NCBI RefSeq assembly: GCF_011772445.1
Contig: NZ_WVZN01000047.1
Span: 58,785-112,642 of the forward strand
Length of the DNA: 53,858 nt
Direction of reading: 5' to 3'
Source: Hydrogenophaga sp.
GTDB lineage: Bacteria; Pseudomonadota; Gammaproteobacteria; Burkholderiales; Burkholderiaceae_C
Part shown: positions 48,970 through 53,858 of the stretch, piece by piece
Position numbering within the stretch: position 1 is the first letter of the stretch
How the letters are laid out: every line of letters starts with the position of its first letter
Notes under the pieces: generated by a model
Seen by the model: only the letters and a program-made list of their open reading frames with translations
Database searches by the model: none
Told to the model about the DNA's origin: nothing
Position numbers and translations under genes: made by a program

Positions 48970-51900
48970 ATGGCGAAGTTCTTCATCGACCGGCCCATCT
49001 TCGCGTGGGTGATCGCGCTGTTCATCATCGTGTTGGGCGCGGTCTCCATCACGCAGCTCCCCATCGCGCAGTACCCGCCGGTGGCACCACCCTCCATCAC
49101 GATCAACGCCACCTACCCCGGCGCGTCGGCCAAGACGCTCGAGGACTCGGTGCTGTCCATCATCGAGCAGGAGATGAACGGCTCGCCCGGCCTGATCTAC
49201 ATGGAGTCGGTGGCGCAGGCCAACGGCACCGGCTCGATCACGCTGAGCTTTCAGCCCGGCACCAACGCCGACCTGGCGCAGGTGGACGTGCAGAACCGGC
49301 TCTCGCGCGCCTCGCCGCGCCTGCCGGCGGCCGTGACGCAGCAGGGCGTGCGCGTGGACAAGGCGCGCAGCAACTTCCTGCTGTTCACCATCCTCACCAG
49401 CGACGACCCCAAGTGGGACCCGGTGGCGCTGGGCGACTACGCCACGCGCAGCGTGCTGCCCGAGATCCAGCGCGTGCCCGGCGTGGGCCAGGCCCAGCTG
49501 TTCGGCACCGAACGCGCCATGCGCATCTGGATCGACCCGGCCAAGCTGCTCGGCTTCAACCTCAGCGCGGCCGACGTGAACGCCGCGATCCGCGCGCAGA
49601 ACGCGCAGGTGTCGGCCGGCGAGATCGGCGCGCTGCCCAACGTGGCGGGCCAGGGCATCTCGGCCACCGTGGTGGTCAATGGCCAGCTCAGTTCGGTCGA
49701 GCAGTTCGGCAACATCGTGCTGCGCGCCGACCCGGGCGGCGCCACCGTGCGCCTGAAGGACGTCGCCCGCATCGAGCTCGGCGCCCAGGCCTACGCCACC
49801 TCGGCGCGCCTGAACGGCAAGCCGTCCACCGGCATCGGCGTGCAACTCTCCCCCAGCGGCAACGCGCTGGCCACCGCCGACGCGGTGCGCGCGCGCCTGA
49901 CCGAGCTGGAGCGCTTCTTCCCCGAAGGCATGAGCTGGGTCATTCCCTACGACAGTTCGCGCTTCGTGCGGATCTCGATCTCGCAAGTGGCCGAAACGCT
50001 GCTGGAAGCGGTGGCGCTGGTGTTCCTGGTGATGTTCCTGTTTCTGCAGAACTTCCGCTACACCGTCATTCCCACCATCGTGGTGCCGGTCGCGCTGCTG
50101 GGCACCTTCGCCACGCTGCTGGCCATGGGCTTCTCCATCAACGTGCTCACCATGTTCGGCATGGTGCTGGTGATCGGCATCGTGGTGGACGACGCCATCG
50201 TGGTGGTGGAGAACGTCGAGCGCATCATGAGCGAGGAGGGGCTGCCGCCCTTGCAGGCCACCCGCAAGGCCATGGGCCAGATCTCGGGCGCCATCATCGG
50301 CGTGACCGTGGTGCTCATCTCCGTGTTCGTGCCGCTGGCCTTTTTCGCCGGATCGATCGGCAACATCTACCGCCAGTTCGCGGCGGTGATGGGCGTGTCC
50401 ATCGCCTTCTCGGCCTTCCTGGCGCTGTCGCTCACGCCCGCGCTGTGCGCCACGCTGCTCAAGCCGGTGGCCAAAGGCCACCACGTGGAAAAGAAGGGCT
50501 TCTTCGGCTGGTTCAACCGCGGCTTTGCGCGCACCACCAACGGCTACACCCGCACAGTCAGCGGCCTGCTGCCGCGCGCCGGGCGCATGCTCATCGTCTA
50601 CCTCGCCATCGGCGCGGGCGCGGCCTGGGTGTACACCAGCCTGCCCAACTCCTTCCTGCCCAACGAAGACCAGGGCACCATGCTCGTGAACGTGCAGCTG
50701 CCCCCGGGCGCCACGCAGGCGCGCACGCTGGAGGTGATGCAGCAGGTCGAGGGCTACATGCTCAAGCAGCCCGAGGTGCAGAGCATGGTCAGCGTGCTGG
50801 GCTTCAGCTTCTCGGGTCAGGGCCAGAACGCGGCGCTGGGCTTCATCACGCTCAAGGACTGGGACGAACGCGAAGACGCGGCCAACTCGGCCGAGGCCGT
50901 GGCCGGCCGCGCCTTCGGTGCGCTCTCGGGCATCCGCGACGCCTTCATCTTCCCCCTGAGCCCGCCGCCGATTCCGGAGTTGGGCGCTTCCTCGGGCTTC
51001 AGCTTCCGCCTGCAGGACCGCGCCAGCCTGGGCCGCGACACCCTGCTGCAGGCCCGCAACCAGCTGCTGGGTCTGGCGGCGAAGAGCCCCGTGCTCACGC
51101 AGGTGCGCCCCGATGGCCTGGAAGACGCGCCGCAACTGCAGCTCGACATCGACCGCGACCGCGCCCAGGCGCTGGGCGTGGGCTTCGATGCCATCAACTC
51201 CGCCATCGGCACCGCGCTGGGCTCCAGCTACGTGAACGACTTCCCCAACGCCGGGCGCCTGCAGCGCGTGGTGGTGCAGGCCGATGCGGCGGCGCGCATG
51301 CAGCCCGACGACCTTCTCAGGCTCAACGTGGTGAACAACCGGGGCCAGGCCGTGCCACTGTCGGCCTTCGCGTCGACGAAGTGGATCAGCGGCCCGATGC
51401 AGACCGTGCGCTACAACGGCTACCCCACCATGCGCATCAGCGGCAGCGCGGCCCCCGGCTACAGCACCGGCGCGGCATTGGACGAGATGGAGCGCCTGGC
51501 CGCGCAGTTGCCGCAGGGCATCGGCTTCGAATGGACCGGCACCTCGCGCGAGGAAAAGCTCGCGGGCGCCCAGGCCCTGGTGCTCTATGGCTTCGCCATC
51601 CTCGCGGTCTTCCTGTGCCTGGCGGCGCTGTACGAGAGCTGGACCATCCCGCTGTCGGTGATCCTGGTGGTGCCGCTGGGCGTGATCGGGGTGTTCCTGG
51701 CCACGATGTTGCGCGGCTACCAGAACGACGTGTACTTCCAGGTGGGCCTGATCACCATCATCGGCCTGTCGGCGAAGAACGCCATCCTGATCATCGAGTT
51801 CGCCAAGGACGTGCAGGCCCAGGGCAAGAGCGCGATGGAGGCGGCCCTGGCAGCGGCCAAGCTGCGCTTTCGCCCGATCATCATGACCTCCATGGCCTTC

Positions 51901-52128
51901 ACGCTGGGCGTGCTGCCGCTCTTCCTGGCCTCAGGTGCGGGCTCGGCCAGCCAGCGCGCCATCGGCACCGGCGTGGTGGGCGGCATGATCTCCGGCACGC
52001 TGCTGGCCGTGATCTTCGTGCCCCTGTTCTTCGTGGTGGTGCGCCGCTTCTTCAAGGGCAGCGAACGCCAGCACCAGCGCGACCGCGAAAGCGCGCGCTC
52101 TCATGGAATCGACAACGATGAAAGCTGA
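48970..52128 (+). CDS. RND multidrug transporter (AcrB/MexB family)
   Basis: The 1052-residue HAE-1 transporter begins MAKFFIDRPIFAWVIALFII. The proton-relay residues D407 and D408 (IVVDDAIVVVE) are at the E. coli AcrB positions, and the relay Lys is K936 (SAKNAILIIEF). Porter-domain and TolC-docking segments are intact. It would export drugs, detergents or aromatic compounds from the periplasm through the trimeric complex by proton motive force. Its last 11 bp overlap the outer-membrane-factor gene. Confidence 0.95.
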   Translation: MAKFFIDRPIFAWVIALFIIVLGAVSITQLPIAQYPPVAPPSITINATYPGASAKTLEDSVLSIIEQEMNGSPGLIYMESVAQANGTGSITLSFQPGTNADLAQVDVQNRLSRASPRLPAAVTQQGVRVDKARSNFLLFTILTSDDPKWDPVALGDYATRSVLPEIQRVPGVGQAQLFGTERAMRIWIDPAKLLGFNLSAADVNAAIRAQNAQVSAGEIGALPNVAGQGISATVVVNGQLSSVEQFGNIVLRADPGGATVRLKDVARIELGAQAYATSARLNGKPSTGIGVQLSPSGNALATADAVRARLTELERFFPEGMSWVIPYDSSRFVRISISQVAETLLEAVALVFLVMFLFLQNFRYTVIPTIVVPVALLGTFATLLAMGFSINVLTMFGMVLVIGIVVDDAIVVVENVERIMSEEGLPPLQATRKAMGQISGAIIGVTVVLISVFVPLAFFAGSIGNIYRQFAAVMGVSIAFSAFLALSLTPALCATLLKPVAKGHHVEKKGFFGWFNRGFARTTNGYTRTVSGLLPRAGRMLIVYLAIGAGAAWVYTSLPNSFLPNEDQGTMLVNVQLPPGATQARTLEVMQQVEGYMLKQPEVQSMVSVLGFSFSGQGQNAALGFITLKDWDEREDAANSAEAVAGRAFGALSGIRDAFIFPLSPPPIPELGASSGFSFRLQDRASLGRDTLLQARNQLLGLAAKSPVLTQVRPDGLEDAPQLQLDIDRDRAQALGVGFDAINSAIGTALGSSYVNDFPNAGRLQRVVVQADAAARMQPDDLLRLNVVNNRGQAVPLSAFASTKWISGPMQTVRYNGYPTMRISGSAAPGYSTGAALDEMERLAAQLPQGIGFEWTGTSREEKLAGAQALVLYGFAILAVFLCLAALYESWTIPLSVILVVPLGVIGVFLATMLRGYQNDVYFQVGLITIIGLSAKNAILIIEFAKDVQAQGKSAMEAALAAAKLRFRPIIMTSMAFTLGVLPLFLASGAGSASQRAIGTGVVGGMISGTLLAVIFVPLFFVVVRRFFKGSERQHQRDRESARSHGIDNDES

Positions 52129-53500
52129 TCTCACCACCCGCCTGAGCCCGCTGGTCGCGGCCCTGCTGCTGGCCGGCTGCTCGATGATCCCCACCTACGA
52201 GCGCCCGGCGTCGCCGGTGCCGCAGGCCTACCCGCTCGCGGGCCAGGCCAGCGGCGTGCCCAGCGCGGCCGACACCGCCTGGCGCGACTTCGTGCAGGAC
52301 GCGCGCCTGCGCGAACTCGTGCGGCGCGCGCTCGACAACAACCGCGACCTGCGCGTGGCCACGCTCAACATCGAGCGCGTGCGCGCGCAGTACCAGATCC
52401 AGCGCGCCAACCAGTTCCCCAGCATCGGCCTGGCCGCCAGCGGCAACCGCCAGCCCGACGGCACCGGCGGCATCCAGAGCACCTACAGCGTGGGCCTGGC
52501 CCTGAGCACCTGGGAGATCGACTTCTTCGGCCGCCTGGGCGCATTGAAAGAAGCGGCGCTGGCCGAGTACCTGGCCAGCGAGCAAGCGCGCAACGCCGCG
52601 CAGACCAGCCTCGTGTCGGCGGTGGCCAGCAGCTGGCTCAGCCTGCAGACGAACGAGGCCCTGCTCGCCATCACACGCCAGACCCTGGCCACGCGCGAGG
52701 ACTCCCTGCGCCTGACCAGGCTGCGCTTCGACAACGGCGCGGCTTCGGCGCTGGACCTGCGCCAGGCCGAGTCCCTGGCCGCCACGGGGCGTGCCGCGCT
52801 GGCGCAGCAGCAGCGGGCGCGCGCGCTCGACGTGAACGCGCTGAACCTGTTGGTGGGTGAGGCCGTGCCGGCCGAGCTGCTGCAGGTGGCCGAGGCCGAG
52901 ACGGCCGTGCTGGCCGATGTGCCGGCGGGCCTGCCGTCCGACCTGCTCACGCGCCGCGCGGACATCCGCCAGGCCGAGCAGACGCTGATCGCGGCCAACG
53001 CCAACATCGGCGCGGCGCGCGCGGCCTTCTTCCCGCGCATCACGCTCACGGCGAGCGCGGGCACCGCCAGCAACCAGCTCTCGGGTCTGTTCAAGGACGG
53101 CTCCTGGGGCTTCACGCTCAACCCCGTGGCGCTGCTGCCCATCTTCGATGCGGGTCGCAACCGCGCGGGGCTGGACTCGGCCGAGGTGTCGCGCGACATC
53201 GCGGTGGCGCAGTACGAAAAGGCCATCCAGACCGCCTTCCGCGAGGTGGCCGACGCGCTGGCGGGCCGCGCGACGCTGGCCGACCAGTTGCAGGCGCAGC
53301 GCGACCAGGTGGTGGCCGAGGAAGACCGCTTCCGCCTGGCCGACCTGCGCTACCGCAACGGCGTGGCCAGCTTCCTCGACGTGCTCGACGCGCAGCGCTC
53401 GCTGTTTGCCGCGCAGCAGGCCGAGGCGCAGACGCGCCTGGCGCTGCAGCAGAACCGGGTGGCGCTGTACGCGGCGCTGGGTGGGGGCTGGCTGGAGTGA
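52118..53500 (+). CDS. RND pump outer-membrane factor lipoprotein (OprM family)
   Basis: This 460-residue channel lipoprotein has a lipobox (ALLLAGC, Cys near residue 21) and two OEP domains. It contains STWEIDFFGRLGALKE and LLPIFDAGRNRAGLD, standard for OprM. The ATG at 52118 gives a normal leader (MKADLTTRLSPLVAALLLAG). An in-frame ATG at 52103 would add five residues. It completes the AcrAB-OprM-type pump. Confidence 0.9.
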   Translation: MKADLTTRLSPLVAALLLAGCSMIPTYERPASPVPQAYPLAGQASGVPSAADTAWRDFVQDARLRELVRRALDNNRDLRVATLNIERVRAQYQIQRANQFPSIGLAASGNRQPDGTGGIQSTYSVGLALSTWEIDFFGRLGALKEAALAEYLASEQARNAAQTSLVSAVASSWLSLQTNEALLAITRQTLATREDSLRLTRLRFDNGAASALDLRQAESLAATGRAALAQQQRARALDVNALNLLVGEAVPAELLQVAEAETAVLADVPAGLPSDLLTRRADIRQAEQTLIAANANIGAARAAFFPRITLTASAGTASNQLSGLFKDGSWGFTLNPVALLPIFDAGRNRAGLDSAEVSRDIAVAQYEKAIQTAFREVADALAGRATLADQLQAQRDQVVAEEDRFRLADLRYRNGVASFLDVLDAQRSLFAAQQAEAQTRLALQQNRVALYAALGGGWLE

Positions 53501-53858
53501 TTGCTCGGGCTTGATGCGGTTTGGGCTGTGGGGTTCGGGGTTCGGGGCGTTTCGCGCCTCTGCTTCGCGAGGGCCGCTGGTGCGTGTGCCCGTTCTCCGG
53601 CCCACGCTCGCGCAGAGGCGCCCGAGCGCTCGAACAGGGCTGGCGTCACCACCGCGGCTGGCGCGCCCCCTCTGTGGCAAGCGCGAATGGGGCCTGCGCC
53701 CGGACACCCACACCATCGACCCCAGTAGCGGGCTGGCCGGCCATAGAAGACCGGACTTCCCTTCGCTCGGCGATTAATGGAATCTGACCCCAATAAGGGA
53801 GCCCGGATTCCTCGTGGCGCGCTCGGGCGTCACTCTCGACGGATGGTGGGGTTCGCGG
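53501..53858. other. Intergenic region after the RND operon, no convincing gene
   Basis: No frame here has a recognisable protein pattern. Immediately after the outer-membrane-factor gene lie four G-runs (53523-53547: GGG, then three GGGG separated by 3- to 4-nt loops), which fit a G-quadruplex motif and include a tandem GGGGTTC. Further right, the sequence AATGGAATCTGACCCCA (53777-53793) resembles short motifs I have seen near REP-associated transposases, but this is only a recollection. A gene may begin beyond the edge. Confidence 0.5.

Noticed and set aside
53523..53547. Short tandem GGGGTTC repeat considered as a CRISPR or telomere-like array
   Set aside because: Only two full units and no spacers, so it was kept only as a G-quadruplex-like motif.
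53350..53793. A 147-codon minus-strand frame at the right end
   Set aside because: It runs into the outer-membrane-factor gene and has no recognisable protein pattern; treated as non-coding.
1..53858. Search for tRNA, rRNA, prophage, integrase and restriction-modification genes
   Set aside because: None was recognised; gaps between genes are short and all large frames are explained by the listed genes.

Overview
The window is very GC-rich (about 70% by eye), gene-dense and built of tightly overlapping operons. The gene content (ZnuABC-like metal transporter, BaeSR/MacAB, PepSY/DUF2271/ApbE, aryl-polyene pigment genes, PhaP phasin, AcrAB-OprM-type pump) suggests a betaproteobacterium of the Comamonadaceae. 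A yellow-pigmented genus such as Hydrogenophaga fits, but that is an inference from content and codon use; no rRNA or marker gene is present to prove it.

Layout. (1) 1-5170: a divergent, Fur-box-controlled metal region. To the left run a 26-residue membrane peptide and a TonB gene cut by the window edge. To the right run two small periplasmic/membrane proteins, a cluster A-I metal-binding protein, its ATPase and permease, and a second, degenerate binding protein. (2) 5261-12649: a BaeSR-like two-component system (minus strand) divergent from macA-macB and an outer-membrane factor, a complete tripartite exporter. (3) 12684-17341: a second Fur-box operon with a PepSY membrane protein, a DUF2271 protein carrying a flavinylation motif, a DUF4198 protein, the flavin transferase ApbE and a membrane-anchored flavodoxin/FNR reductase. 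Together these look like a transmembrane electron-transfer system for iron reduction. (4) 17409-20973: an SDR without the usual Tyr/Lys, an iron-binding protein, a patatin lipoprotein and a PAP2 protein.

(5) 21048-38298: an aryl-polyene (xanthomonadin-like) pigment cluster in two convergent transcription units that overlap tail to tail by 20 bp. The plus-strand unit has 15 genes: two ACPs, two ketosynthases plus a chain-length factor, ketoreductase, dehydratase, an AMP-ligase/dehydratase fusion, a LpxL-like acyltransferase, a LolA-like protein, an MMPL exporter, a methyltransferase, an alpha/beta hydrolase, a polysaccharide deacetylase and a membrane protein. The minus-strand unit has a flavin-dependent-halogenase-like protein, a XanB2-like chorismatase, an acyltransferase and a glycosyltransferase. 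No ammonia lyase is present, so the aryl starter is probably a hydroxybenzoate made from chorismate.

(6) 38402-46973: a phasin gene with two TGC-rich operator-like repeats, then a mostly co-directional housekeeping run (histone-deacetylase-like hydrolase, thioesterase, nitroreductase, FKBP, Na+/H+ antiporter, 2-hydroxyacid dehydrogenase, RmuC, MFS). (7) 46871-53500: a TetR/AcrR-type repressor divergent from an AcrAB-OprM-type RND pump, with a 24-bp palindromic operator between them. 53501-53858 holds no convincing gene.

A dispersed palindromic repeat of about 52 bp occurs three times (5201-5253, 11232-11283, 14828-14879). Its outer stem covaries, and one copy encodes part of a lipoprotein signal peptide. 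No tRNA, rRNA, CRISPR array or intact insertion sequence was seen.
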